From Paracoccaceae bacterium (GTDB lineage Bacteria > Pseudomonadota > Alphaproteobacteria > Rhodobacterales > Rhodobacteraceae), in NCBI GenBank assembly GCA_013003075.1, contig JABDLJ010000031.1, positions 1-64,000 on the forward strand: a stretch of DNA of 64,000 nt, in the 5' to 3' direction. Made by a program: the position numbers and the translations under genes. The notes under the pieces are model-generated. The model searched no databases, was not told the DNA's origin, and was given only the letters and a program-made list of their open reading frames with translations. Positions 51,101-59,771 of the stretch are shown one piece after another. Numbering within the stretch: the stretch's first letter is position 1; each line of letters starts with the position of its first letter.

Positions 51101-51913
51101 TTATGCCATCCCTATTTTTTCTGGTTTTGATGTCTGGTCCGGGAACCGCCAACTTTGCGCCTCCCGTGCGATGTTGTCCGCCGCCTGCTGCGCTGCCGGT
51201 ACATGGGCCTCAAGCGCATCCAGGGTCTTGCGGCTGGTCGATGTGGTCACCGACAAGGCGCCAAGCACGCGCCCGCTTTCGGTAAGGATCGGGACCGCCA
51301 CGCAGATGATGCCCGGCTCGTGCTCTTCGCGGTCATAGGCAAAGCCGCGTTGCCGGATCTCGCCCAGCTCGGTCCGCAGCTTTTGCTCGGTGTTCAGAGT
51401 ATTCGGCGTGAAGGCATGGAAGGACTGCTGCGCCAACACGCGCGACAATGCCGGCTCGTCGAGGTAGGCAAGCATCGCCTTGCCGACGCCGGTGCAATAG
51501 GCCGGACCGACTTTGCCGGCCTGGCTGTACATCTCGATCGGCTCAACGGCGTTGCGCTTGTCGACGTACAGAACCTGCCCGTGATCGAGCTGTGCAAGAT
51601 GCACGGTCTCGCCGACTTGCGATGACAAGGCCTCGATGAAGGGTCGCGCAACAGGGGCCAGCGACGATTGCTGCCAGGCGGCATGCGCCAGCCGCACAAG
51701 CCGGATGCCGGGCGCATAGGTCTGCCGCTCGGGATCGAAAGACAGCATGCCTTGCGATGTCAGGGTTTGAACGAAACGGTAAAGCGTGGCCTTGGGATAC
51801 TTGCTTCCCGTCAACAGCTCGGAAAACCGGACCGGGCGGCCGAATGCCGCAACCTGATCCAGCACCTCCAGTGCTTTTCCAACAGTGCCGTCGCCCGATT
51901 GAGGTGCGGCCAT
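51101..51913 (-). CDS. IclR-family regulator of the galactoside locus
   Basis: DNA-binding regulator. The 270-residue protein has an N-terminal winged helix (about residues 10-70, VGKALEVLDQVAAFGRPVRFSELL) and an IclR effector domain (about 85-260; YCTGVGKAMLAYLDEPAL, GFAYDREEHEPGIICVAVPI). The start ATG 51913 is preceded by GGGAGG; the open frame extends further. It is divergent from the transporter genes, whose promoter region has an inverted repeat that is the best operator candidate. Its ligand is probably a galactoside or a pathway intermediate. Confidence 0.92.
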   Translation of the reverse strand: MAAPQSGDGTVGKALEVLDQVAAFGRPVRFSELLTGSKYPKATLYRFVQTLTSQGMLSFDPERQTYAPGIRLVRLAHAAWQQSSLAPVARPFIEALSSQVGETVHLAQLDHGQVLYVDKRNAVEPIEMYSQAGKVGPAYCTGVGKAMLAYLDEPALSRVLAQQSFHAFTPNTLNTEQKLRTELGEIRQRGFAYDREEHEPGIICVAVPILTESGRVLGALSVTTSTSRKTLDALEAHVPAAQQAADNIAREAQSWRFPDQTSKPEKIGMA

Positions 51914-51965
51914 GTATACCTCCCTGTTCCGGCGAACTTGTGCTTCAGTGGTCGCGTCAGAACTG

Positions 51966-51996
51966 TTGACAAGTCTTAACGATTCGAGTTTAGATT
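51966..51996 (+). promoter_or_regulatory. Possible promoter of the galactoside operon
   Basis: TTGACA (51966-51971) is a perfect -35 hexamer, followed by a weak -10 candidate TAGATT (51991-51996) at a spacing of 19 bases. The -35 is clear; the -10 is not. Confidence 0.35.
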
Positions 51997-52011
51997 TCAA
52001 TATACAAAACC

Positions 52012-52032
52012 GAGTTCCGAATAATGGAACTC
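52012..52032 (+). promoter_or_regulatory. Candidate IclR operator upstream of the sugar-binding protein gene
   Basis: GAGTTCC (52012-52018) and GGAACTC (52026-52032) are perfect inverted seven-base arms with the spacer GAATAAT. It ends 32 bases before the start of the substrate-binding protein gene, downstream of the TTGACA element, in a position suited to repression. Confidence 0.55.
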
Positions 52033-52064
52033 AATACATAGTGAAACGCTCAGGGAGGACAACC

Positions 52065-53324
52065 ATGCGTTCCATGCTTAAAGCGCCCATTGCGGCGCTC
52101 GCAACGACTGTCGCAATGGCAGGCGGTGCATTTGCAGCTGGACATTCATTGTCAGGCGATCTCAAGATTTTCTCGGACATGTCAAACCCGGCGCCGCGCG
52201 CCGTGATGGAAGGCATGGTCGAGCGTTTTGGTGAAATGCATCCCGATCTTAACATCGAGCTGACGGTCATCGAACGCGAAGCCTACAAGACCCAGATCCG
52301 CAACTTCCTGTCGGCCAACCCGCCGGACGTCGCCAACTGGTATGCCGCCAATCGCATGAAACCTTATGTCGAGGCTGGCCTCTTCGAAGACATCTCGGAC
52401 ATGTGGACCGGCGAGATCGGCGAAAACCTGGCTTCCACCAAGGGCGCGATGACGATCGACGGCAAGCAGTGGGGCGTGCCCTACACCTACTACCAGTGGG
52501 GCGTCTATTATCGCAAAGACCTCTATGAACAGTACGGTCTCAGCGAGCCTGCGACCTGGGAAGAAGAGAAGGCCAACTGCCAGACGCTGCTGGACAACGG
52601 CGTCAAGTGCTACACGATCGGCACCAAGTTCCTTTGGACCGCCGGCGGCTGGTTCGACTATCTGAACATGCGCACCAACGGATATGACTTCCACTCGGCG
52701 CTTCTGGGCGGTGAAATCCCGTGGACCGACGACCGCGTGAAGCAAACGTTCGCCAACTGGCGCGAGCTGATCGACATGGGCGCCTATATCGACAACCACC
52801 AGACCTACAGCTGGCAGGAAGCGCTGCCCTTCATGGCCAACGGCGAGGCCGCGGCCTACCTGATGGGTAACTTCGCGGTGGCGCCGCTGCGCCAGGCGGG
52901 TCTCGATGACAGCAAGCTGGACTTCTACCAGTTCCCGGTCATCAACCCCGCTGTCGAGCTGGCCGAGGACGCGCCGACCGATACCTTCCACATTCCGTCA
53001 GGTGCCTCGAACAAGGAAGCCGCCAAGGCATTCCTGGAGTTCGTGGTCTCGGCGGAAAACCAGACCCTGATCAACAACGGCTCGAACCTTGGTCAACTTC
53101 CGGTCAACGCGAAATCCGGCGTCGATGACGACAAGTTCCTCAAGGAAGGCTTCGCCATGCTGTCCGGCAACAGCCCCGGCGGCGTTGCCCAGTTCTTCGA
53201 CCGTGACGCGCCGGCTGAAATGGCAGCTGTCGGCATGGAGGGCCTGCAAGAATTCATGGTCCTTCCCGACAACCTGGATGACATCCTCCAGCGTCTGGAA
53301 GCTGCACGTCAACGGATTTACTGA
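52065..53324 (+). CDS. Galactoside ABC transporter substrate-binding protein
   Basis: Periplasmic sugar-binding protein of family 1. The 419-residue product has a signal peptide (MRSMLKAPIAALATTVAMAGGAFA) and the binding-protein pattern LKIFSDMSNPAPRAVMEGMVERFGEMHPDLNIELTVI, GVPYTYYQWGVYYRKDLYEQYG and FMANGEAAAYLMGNFAVAPLR. ATG 52065 has a GGGAGG site; the longer frame crosses the promoter region. By context it binds an alpha- or beta-galactoside. A strong hairpin follows the gene, probably giving more of this protein than of the permeases. Confidence 0.92.
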   Translation: MRSMLKAPIAALATTVAMAGGAFAAGHSLSGDLKIFSDMSNPAPRAVMEGMVERFGEMHPDLNIELTVIEREAYKTQIRNFLSANPPDVANWYAANRMKPYVEAGLFEDISDMWTGEIGENLASTKGAMTIDGKQWGVPYTYYQWGVYYRKDLYEQYGLSEPATWEEEKANCQTLLDNGVKCYTIGTKFLWTAGGWFDYLNMRTNGYDFHSALLGGEIPWTDDRVKQTFANWRELIDMGAYIDNHQTYSWQEALPFMANGEAAAYLMGNFAVAPLRQAGLDDSKLDFYQFPVINPAVELAEDAPTDTFHIPSGASNKEAAKAFLEFVVSAENQTLINNGSNLGQLPVNAKSGVDDDKFLKEGFAMLSGNSPGGVAQFFDRDAPAEMAAVGMEGLQEFMVLPDNLDDILQRLEAARQRIY

Positions 53325-53333
53325 TCTGATCTT

Positions 53334-53359
53334 CCGGGTGGGCGTTCGCGCCCGCCCGG
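53334..53359 (+). other. Strong hairpin between the binding-protein and permease genes
   Basis: CCGGGTGGGCG (53334-53344) and CGCCCGCCCGG (53349-53359) form an 11-pair stem with one G-U pair and a UUCG loop. No T run follows, so it is not a standard terminator. Such hairpins after sugar-binding protein genes commonly protect the upstream mRNA and lower permease expression. Confidence 0.7.
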
Positions 53360-53449
53360 CCTTCGCCGCCTGACTTGCCGCTTACCTGACAGCCCAGACC
53401 CGTCGTGCCCGGGCTGTCACGTGCGCAGCAACACTTCATGAGGGTGCCA

Positions 53450-54379
53450 ATGTCGAACGCCGCGATACCTGTAACAGAGTACTCGACGCCGCAGCGAGGC
53501 TGGTACAAGCGCAACGAGATCGCCATCACCCCGTGGCTCTTTCTGGCGCCGGGAGTATTCTTTTTTCTGGTCTACGTGATCTTCCCGATCTTCCAGAGCT
53601 TCAACCTGTCGCTTTATCGCTGGGACGGGCTGGGTCAGGCAGAGTTCATCGGCATGGCCAACTACCAGGAACTGGTCAGTGACCGCGCCTTCGAAGTGTC
53701 GCTCTGGAACAACCTCAAATGGCTGATCCTCTATCTTCTGGCGATCCCGGCCGGTCTTTTCATCGCCCTGTTCCTAAACCAGACGGTCACCGGCATCCGG
53801 CTTTACAAGTCGCTCTTCTTCTTTCCCTTCGTCATCAGCCAGATCGTTGTCGGCCTTGTGTTCACGTGGTTCTACGATCCCACCTTCGGCCTTTTGAACG
53901 TAATGCTGGGCTGGGTCGGGCTGGGCCCGATCAATGTGCTGGGCGACCCGTCGATCGTCACCTATGGCATCATCGCGGCGGGCCTTTGGCCACAGACCGC
54001 CTATTGCATGATCCTTTATCTGACGGGTCTCAACGCCGTGGACCCCGAACAGATCGAGGCCGCACGGCTTGATGGCGCAAGAGGCTGGCGCATGCTGTGG
54101 TATGTTATCGTGCCGCAATTGAAACCCGCGACCTTCATCGCCTTCGTTGTGACCATCATCGGCGCGCTGCGCAGCTTCGATCTGATCTCGATCATGACGA
54201 ACGGCGGCCCTTTCGGAACAAGCCGGGTTCTGTCCTTCTACATGTTCGAGAAGGCCCTGTCGGAATATGGGTTCCGCATGGGATACGGCGCCGCGATCGC
54301 CGTGGTCCTGTTCCTGATCATGCTGATCTTCATCGCCTACTTCCTGTGGTCGATGTTCCAAGAAGAGCGGGGGCGCTGA
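53450..54379 (+). CDS. Sugar ABC transporter permease 1 (MalF/UgpA type)
   Basis: Inner-membrane permease. The 309-residue protein has six hydrophobic segments (ITPWLFLAPGVFFFLVYVIF near residue 30; LKWLILYLLAIPAGLFIALFL; SLFFFPFVISQIVVGLVF) and the ATPase-docking EAA loop EQIEAARLDGARGWRMLWYVIVPQLKP. The start ATG 53450 has GAGGG upstream. The next permease begins two bases after its stop. Confidence 0.92.
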   Translation: MSNAAIPVTEYSTPQRGWYKRNEIAITPWLFLAPGVFFFLVYVIFPIFQSFNLSLYRWDGLGQAEFIGMANYQELVSDRAFEVSLWNNLKWLILYLLAIPAGLFIALFLNQTVTGIRLYKSLFFFPFVISQIVVGLVFTWFYDPTFGLLNVMLGWVGLGPINVLGDPSIVTYGIIAAGLWPQTAYCMILYLTGLNAVDPEQIEAARLDGARGWRMLWYVIVPQLKPATFIAFVVTIIGALRSFDLISIMTNGGPFGTSRVLSFYMFEKALSEYGFRMGYGAAIAVVLFLIMLIFIAYFLWSMFQEERGR

Positions 54380-54380
54380 G

Positions 54381-55229
54381 ATGTTTCCTACACCGATCGA
54401 AAAGACCTCGCGCACCTGGCAAATTACCTACCAGACATTCCTGCCGCTGGCCTTGCTGCTCTGGCTGATGCCGCTTCTGGCGGTGGCGCTGTTCTCGATC
54501 AAGCCCGAGGCCGATTTCGTCAGCGGCGGATACTGGTCGCTGCCAACCTATTTCGCGGGGCTTGAGAATTATGGCCGCGTGTTCTTCCAGTCGGACATGC
54601 CGCGCTATCTTCTGAACTCGGTCCTGATCACGATCCCCACGGTGATCGGCTGCGTGATCCTGTCATCCATGACGGGGTTCGCGCTTGGGATCTACCGGTT
54701 CAGGTCAAACATCTGGATCTTCTTCATGTTCGTGGCCGGCAACTTCGTGCCCTTCCAGATCCTGATGGTGCCAGTGCGCGACCTGACGCTGGACCTCGGC
54801 CTTTACAACACCAAGACGGGCCTTGTGCTCTTTCACATCGCGTTCCAGACCGGGTTCTGCACGCTCTTCATGCGGAACTTCATCCGCGCCCTGCCCTTCG
54901 CCCTGATCGAGGCGGCGCGTGTCGAAGGCATCGCAGAGTGGCGCATCTTCTGGTACGTTGTACTGCCGCTGATGAAACCTGCAATGGCTGCGCTGGCCGT
55001 GCTGATCTTCACCTTTATCTGGAACGACTATTTCTGGGCCGTGGTACTGACCCAGGGCGCAGAGAGCCAGCCTGTCACCGCTGGGATCACCTCGTTCAAC
55101 GCTCAGTACCGAGCCGCCTACCACCTGATGAGCGCAGGCTCGATCGTAGCGGCCCTGCCGCCGGTCGCGATGTTCTTTCTTATGCAGAAGCACTTCATCG
55201 CCGGCCTGACCCTGGGCGCCGTGAAGTGA
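54381..55229 (+). CDS. Sugar ABC transporter permease 2 (MalG/UgpE type)
   Basis: Second permease of the importer. The 282-residue protein has six hydrophobic segments (TFLPLALLLWLMPLLAVALF; ILSSMTGFALGIYRF; LAVLIFTFIWNDYFWAVVL) and the EAA loop ALIEAARVEGIAEWRIFWYVVLPLMKPA. Spaced two bases from permease 1, so the two are coupled. It is followed by alpha-galactosidase after 21 bases. Confidence 0.93.
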   Translation: MFPTPIEKTSRTWQITYQTFLPLALLLWLMPLLAVALFSIKPEADFVSGGYWSLPTYFAGLENYGRVFFQSDMPRYLLNSVLITIPTVIGCVILSSMTGFALGIYRFRSNIWIFFMFVAGNFVPFQILMVPVRDLTLDLGLYNTKTGLVLFHIAFQTGFCTLFMRNFIRALPFALIEAARVEGIAEWRIFWYVVLPLMKPAMAALAVLIFTFIWNDYFWAVVLTQGAESQPVTAGITSFNAQYRAAYHLMSAGSIVAALPPVAMFFLMQKHFIAGLTLGAVK

Positions 55230-55250
55230 AAAAATGGGACCGGTGAAGTG

Positions 55251-57335
55251 ATGACGCAAAGCTGGCGTCTTGACGATGGACGCCAGACGATTGTTCTGGC
55301 CGCCATCCGTGAACGGCTTCCCCAGGTGATCTACTGGGGGGCGCCGCTGCCAGCCACCGAGGATCCCGGCACGCTCTTTGCTGCACATGCGCTCGATGTC
55401 ACTGGTGGGATGCTGGACGAGAACCCCGATCTGTCGATCTGCCCGGAGGCCGTGCGCAGTTTTCCCGGCCAGCCCGGCCTGATCCTGCGCGGCCAAGACG
55501 GCACGCCGCTGCTGCCGAAATTCTGTTTTGCAGCTGAGATGAGCGAAGCGAATGCCCTGGCGCTCGATTATGACGACGCCGAGAACGGCCTGCGCTACAG
55601 CGCCGAGATCGCGCTCGATCCCGACACGCATGTCCTGACCCTGCGCTCGCGGATCAAAGCGTCGGAACCGGTGCATCTGCACTGGCTCTCGGCGCCGGTC
55701 CTGCCGGCACCGCAGCTTTGCGACGAGATGATCGACGTCGCCGGCCGCTGGTGCGGCGAGTTTCAGCTGAACCGGACCCCCTGGTCGCCCGGCATCCGGT
55801 ACCGCGAGAACCGCACCGGCCGCACCGGGCACGAGCATTTCCCTGGCCTGATCGTACCCGTGCGCGGCGCCACGAACGCGCAAGGCGAAGCATATGCCTT
55901 CCATTATGGCTGGTCGGGCGGGCACAGGATGATCGCCGAAGAACTGCCCGACGGACGGCGTCAGGTACAGTTCGGTCACGCCGCCCGGATGGAGACCACA
56001 GCCGCCACCGAGTTCCAGACCGCGCCGCTTTACGCGGTCTACTCCTCGGACGGATTGAACGGTTGCGCGGTCTCGTTTCAGCGTCATCTCCGCGACCGGA
56101 TCGTCACCTGGGCCAAGCCGGACCGGCCGCGCCCGGTACACTACAACTGCTGGGAGGCGGTCTATTTCGACCACCAGCTTCCGGTCCTGAAGGACATCGC
56201 CGACCGCGCTGCGGCGCTGGGGGCCGAGCGGTTCGTGCTGGACGATGGCTGGTTCGGGCGGCGCGACGACGACACCTCGTCGCTATCGGACTGGGAGGTG
56301 GATGCGCGAAAATACCCCGATGGGCTCGACCCGCTGATCCGCCATATCCACCGGCTTGGCATGTCGTTCGGCATCTGGTTCGAGCCCGAGATGATCTATC
56401 CCGACAGCGATCTGCACCGGCTGCATCCCGAATGGGCGCTCGGCAGCGAGGACCAGATCCTCGGCCGCCAGCAAAAAGCGCTTAACATGGCGCTGCCCGA
56501 AGTGCGCGATTTCATCTTCGGGCGGATTAGCGCAATTCTGGCAAAGCACGACATCGATTACGTAAAATGGGACCACAACCGGGTTCTTCCGATGCCCGAC
56601 GCAGGGCAGACGCGTGGCTCTTACGCGCTGATCGACCGGCTGCGCGCGGCCTTTCCCGGGGTCGAGATCGAAAGCTGCGCCTCGGGCGGCGGGCGCATAG
56701 ATTTCGGCATCCTGTCGCGCACGCAGAGGGTCTGGCTATCGGACAGCAACGACGCGCTGGAGCGGCTGAAGATGCAGTCGGCGGCGGCGCTCTTTTTGCC
56801 GGCAGCGATTACCGGAAGTCATGTGGGGCCGCGGCGGTGCCATACGTCTGGACGGACGCTCGATATCGGGTTTCGCGCCTGGGTCGCGGCGCAGCGGCAC
56901 ATGGGCTTCGAGATGGACCCGCGCGAGCTGACCGAGCGCGAAGAGACCGTCCTGCGCGAGGTCACGGCTTGGTGGAAGGCCAACCGCGACTGGATGATGG
57001 CCGCCGACATCCTTCGGCTCGACAGTGCCGATCCGGCCGTGATCGCCGAGCAGCAGCAAGCGCGTGACGGAAGTCAGTTCGTTGTTTTTGCAGGAAAATC
57101 AGCAACATCGGCACAGATCGCGCCGCGCCCTTTGCGCCTGACCCGGCTTGAGCCGGACGCGCGGTATGCGGTCGAGCTGCGCAACCGCAGCGATGCCTCG
57201 CAACTGGCGCGCGGCGCTCCGGCATTGAAGACACGGACCATCGAAGTCTCGGGAAACTGGCTTATGCATCACGGCATTGTCCTACCCTGGAGCTTTCCCG
57301 AAACCATGTGGGTGATCGAAGGGCGCCGGCTATGA
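55251..57335 (+). CDS. Alpha-galactosidase, glycoside hydrolase family 36
   Basis: Hydrolyses terminal alpha-D-galactosyl residues (melibiose, raffinose). The 694-residue protein has an N-terminal beta-sandwich (1-330) and a GH36 barrel with DYVKWDHNR (nucleophile Asp441), ESCASGGGRIDFGI and SDSNDA (acid/base Asp498), and GSHVGPRRCHTSGR. No signal peptide, so it acts in the cytoplasm on imported galactosides. ATG 55251 was chosen over the adjacent GTG at 55248; ribosome site is weak. Confidence 0.92.
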   Translation: MTQSWRLDDGRQTIVLAAIRERLPQVIYWGAPLPATEDPGTLFAAHALDVTGGMLDENPDLSICPEAVRSFPGQPGLILRGQDGTPLLPKFCFAAEMSEANALALDYDDAENGLRYSAEIALDPDTHVLTLRSRIKASEPVHLHWLSAPVLPAPQLCDEMIDVAGRWCGEFQLNRTPWSPGIRYRENRTGRTGHEHFPGLIVPVRGATNAQGEAYAFHYGWSGGHRMIAEELPDGRRQVQFGHAARMETTAATEFQTAPLYAVYSSDGLNGCAVSFQRHLRDRIVTWAKPDRPRPVHYNCWEAVYFDHQLPVLKDIADRAAALGAERFVLDDGWFGRRDDDTSSLSDWEVDARKYPDGLDPLIRHIHRLGMSFGIWFEPEMIYPDSDLHRLHPEWALGSEDQILGRQQKALNMALPEVRDFIFGRISAILAKHDIDYVKWDHNRVLPMPDAGQTRGSYALIDRLRAAFPGVEIESCASGGGRIDFGILSRTQRVWLSDSNDALERLKMQSAAALFLPAAITGSHVGPRRCHTSGRTLDIGFRAWVAAQRHMGFEMDPRELTEREETVLREVTAWWKANRDWMMAADILRLDSADPAVIAEQQQARDGSQFVVFAGKSATSAQIAPRPLRLTRLEPDARYAVELRNRSDASQLARGAPALKTRTIEVSGNWLMHHGIVLPWSFPETMWVIEGRRL

Positions 57336-57478
57336 CCGAGGCCATGATCCGCGAAGCCGGCCAGAAAACCCGCACGGTGCGGCGCCTTGTCCAAAGGCTC
57401 TGCCTGTCCCTGCCAGGCGGGCATTTGTACGCGCGGTACAGCGCCCGACCCGCCCAAACTCAACTTTGTACAGCCTGA
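57332..57478 (+). CDS. Possible 48-residue small ORF between GH36 and SDR genes
   Basis: An open frame starting MTEAMIREAGQKTRTVRRLV overlaps the alpha-galactosidase stop by ATGA and ends nine bases before the SDR start. The basic N-terminal half could be a peptide; the second half (residues 30-47) is low-confidence. It matches nothing I know and may be chance reading of an intergenic regulatory region, which contains TGTAC-GCGCG-GTACA. Confidence 0.25.
   Translation: MTEAMIREAGQKTRTVRRLVQRLCLSLPGGHLYARYSARPAQTQLCTA
57426..57440 (+). promoter_or_regulatory. TGTAC-N5-GTACA inverted repeat in the internal spacer
   Basis: TGTAC (57426-57430) and GTACA (57436-57440) with a GCGCG spacer form a perfect inverted repeat; TTTGTACA recurs at 57465-57472. 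The 152-base gap is the largest inside this otherwise tight operon, so it may hold an internal promoter or operator for the catabolic genes. Confidence 0.35.
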
Positions 57479-57487
57479 GGAATGCCC

Positions 57488-58258
57488 ATGTCGCAATTCG
57501 TACACTACGACGATCTGAAGGATGCCTCGGTCTTCATCACCGGCGGCGGCTCTGGCATCGGCGCCTATCTGACCGAAGGCTTCGTGGCCCAGGGCGCGAA
57601 GGTCGCCTTCGTACAGCGCTCTGACAGCACTGCCTTTTGCGACGAGATCGAAGAGCGTCACGGCGCGCGCCCGCTGTTCATCCCCTGCGATGTCACCGAC
57701 ATCCCGGCGTTGACCCGCGCCATCGGTCAGGCCGCCGAGACGCACGGGCCTGTCTCGGTGCTTGTCAACAACGCCGCCAACGACAAGCGCCACAGCACCG
57801 AAGAGGTCACAGAAGAATTCTGGGACTGGGCACAGGCGATCAATCTCAAAGCCTACTTCTTCGCCTGCCAGGCGGTGCTGGAGGGTATGAAGAAAGCCGG
57901 GGGCGGGTCGATCATCAACTTCACCTCGATCAGCTACATGATGGGCAATGCAGGCTACCCCGCCTACACGACCGCCAACTCGGGGATCAACGGAATGACA
58001 CGCTCGCTGGCGCGCGAGTTCGGCCGTGACGGCATCCGGGTCAACGCGCTGGCGCCGGGCTGGGTGCTGACCGAGAAACAGCTTGAGAAATGGACCACGC
58101 CCGAGGCGCTGGCCGCCCACATGGACCGGATGTGCCTCAAAGAGCACCTGAAACCCGAAGACATCGTCGGACCGACGCTGTTTCTGGCCTCGCGTACCAG
58201 CGGCGCGATGACCGGGCAGGCGCTGGTCGTAGATGGCGGCGTGGTGGTGACCGGCTGA
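57488..58258 (+). CDS. SDR-family sugar dehydrogenase (predicted galactose 1-dehydrogenase) with YxxxN site
   Basis: By context it oxidises D-galactose to galactono-lactone with NAD(P). The 256-residue protein has the Rossmann nucleotide site VFITGGGSGIGAYLTEGF, NNAANDKRHS, catalytic Ser147 in INFTSISY and Tyr160 in GYPAYTTANSGINGMTRSLA. The usual YxxxK lysine is replaced by Asn164. The C-terminal TGQALVVDGGVVVTG is typical. The start ATG 57488 follows TGAGGAATGCCC. It shares one base with dgoK. Substrate is inferred from the neighbouring pathway. Confidence 0.88.
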   Translation: MSQFVHYDDLKDASVFITGGGSGIGAYLTEGFVAQGAKVAFVQRSDSTAFCDEIEERHGARPLFIPCDVTDIPALTRAIGQAAETHGPVSVLVNNAANDKRHSTEEVTEEFWDWAQAINLKAYFFACQAVLEGMKKAGGGSIINFTSISYMMGNAGYPAYTTANSGINGMTRSLAREFGRDGIRVNALAPGWVLTEKQLEKWTTPEALAAHMDRMCLKEHLKPEDIVGPTLFLASRTSGAMTGQALVVDGGVVVTG

Positions 58259-59172
58259 TGAGCGCCAATTCACGATATGCCGACTGGATCGCCGTCGACT
58301 GGGGCACGTCGAACTGCCGCGCCTGGGCGATGTCGGCGGCCGGCGAAGCGCTGGCCACCGCGCAATCGGGCCGCGGTATGGGCACGCTTGCCCCAGCCGA
58401 GTTCGAGCCGGCGCTGCTGGAGATGATCGAGCCGTGGCTGGGCGCAGAGCGCATGACCGTCGTGGCCTGCGGCATGGTGGGCTCTCGCCAGGGATGGACC
58501 GAGGCGCCCTACCGGACCGCACCCTGCGCACCGCTGGGCCGCGATCCGGTCCGCGCCCCTGCCAGCGACCCGCGCATCGAGGTGCACATCGTCGCCGGGG
58601 TCAAGCAGACAAACCCCGCCGACGTGATGCGCGGCGAGGAAACCCAGATTGCCGGTTTTCTGCATCACACCCCCGATTTCGACGGCGTGCTGTGCCTGCC
58701 GGGCACGCACACAAAGTGGGCGCAGATCTCGGCCGGCGAGATCGTGAGTTTTGCGACTTTCATGACGGGTGAGATGCTCTCTAGCCTGTCCAAGCACACG
58801 GTTCTGCGCCACTCGGTCGGCAAGGGATGGGATGACGATGCATTTGCCGAGGCGGTGTCGGCAGTGATCAGCAAACCCGAGACACTCGCACGGCGGCTTT
58901 TCAGCCTGCGCGCCGAGGGGCTTTTGTCGGGCCTTGGCGGCGCGGCGGCGCGGGCGGGCCTGTCGGGCAGCCTGATCGGCGCGGAACTGGCGGCCTCGCG
59001 CCCCTACTGGCTGGGCCAGAAGATCGCCCTTATCGGCGCGCCCGCTTTGTGCGACATCTACCAGCGTGCGCTGGCGCTTCAGGGCGCCCCGGCAGAGGTC
59101 GCCGATGGCGCGGACATGACCCTGAGCGGCCTTAAGGCCGCCTACGCCCAACTTAAGGAGACCGCCACATGA
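58258..59172 (+). CDS. dgoK: 2-dehydro-3-deoxygalactonokinase
   Basis: Phosphorylates 2-keto-3-deoxygalactonate at C6. The 304-residue product has the DgoK phosphate-binding motif [38 protein letters not shown] and the late [14 protein letters not shown]. The start ATG 58258 overlaps the SDR stop (TGATG), and the open frame upstream is read-through. Its stop overlaps dgoA by ATGA. Confidence 0.94.
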   Translation: MSANSRYADWIAVDWGTSNCRAWAMSAAGEALATAQSGRGMGTLAPAEFEPALLEMIEPWLGAERMTVVACGMVGSRQGWTEAPYRTAPCAPLGRDPVRAPASDPRIEVHIVAGVKQTNPADVMRGEETQIAGFLHHTPDFDGVLCLPGTHTKWAQISAGEIVSFATFMTGEMLSSLSKHTVLRHSVGKGWDDDAFAEAVSAVISKPETLARRLFSLRAEGLLSGLGGAAARAGLSGSLIGAELAASRPYWLGQKIALIGAPALCDIYQRALALQGAPAEVADGADMTLSGLKAAYAQLKETAT

Positions 59173-59771
59173 GCCGTCCGTTGATTGCGATCCTGCGCGG
59201 CATTCAGCCCCACGAGGCCGCCGATCATTGCAGCGCGCTGATCGACGCCGGGATCACCCGGATCGAGGTGCCGTTGAACTCTCCGCAGCCGTTCAAGAGC
59301 ATCGAGGCGATGGCGCGGACGCACGGCGAGGCGGCCCTGATCGGCGCGGGTACCGTGCTGACGGCGGCCGACGTGGCAGAGCTGGCGCGTTGCGGCGGCG
59401 GGCTGGTGGTGTCGCCCAATTGCGATGTCGAGGTGATCGGCGCGGCCAAGGGGCTGGGACTGCAAAGCTTTCCGGGCGTTCTGACCCCGACCGAGTGCTT
59501 CACCGCGCTGCATGCAGGCGCTGACGGCCTGAAGATCTTTCCCGCCTTCCTGATGGGGACCGCAGGGCTGAAGGCGGTGCGCGCGGTGCTGCCCGCCGGC
59601 ACGCAGGTCTATGCGGTGGGCGGCGTCGGGCCGGAGAATTTCGCCGAGTGGGTGGCGGCTGGCGCGGACGGGTTCGGGCTTGGCTCATCGCTTTACAAGC
59701 CGGGCGACAGCGCTGCCGAGGTCGGCGCGCGCGCGGCGGATATGGTTGCCGCCTGGGACGCGCTGGCCTGA
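59169..59771 (+). CDS. dgoA: 2-dehydro-3-deoxy-6-phosphogalactonate aldolase
   Basis: Class I aldolase that splits KDPGal into pyruvate and glyceraldehyde 3-phosphate. The 200-residue product has the KDPG/KDPGal pattern [30 protein letters not shown] (catalytic Glu), [20 protein letters not shown] and the Schiff-base Lys in GLKIFPAF. Length typical. Overlaps dgoK (ATGA) and the SMP-30 gene (TGATG). Confidence 0.95.
   Translation: MSRPLIAILRGIQPHEAADHCSALIDAGITRIEVPLNSPQPFKSIEAMARTHGEAALIGAGTVLTAADVAELARCGGGLVVSPNCDVEVIGAAKGLGLQSFPGVLTPTECFTALHAGADGLKIFPAFLMGTAGLKAVRAVLPAGTQVYAVGGVGPENFAEWVAAGADGFGLGSSLYKPGDSAAEVGARAADMVAAWDALA

Noticed and set aside
54705-56174. 489-residue minus-strand ORF in the galactoside operon
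   Set aside because: Antisense to permease 2 and alpha-galactosidase, both well supported.
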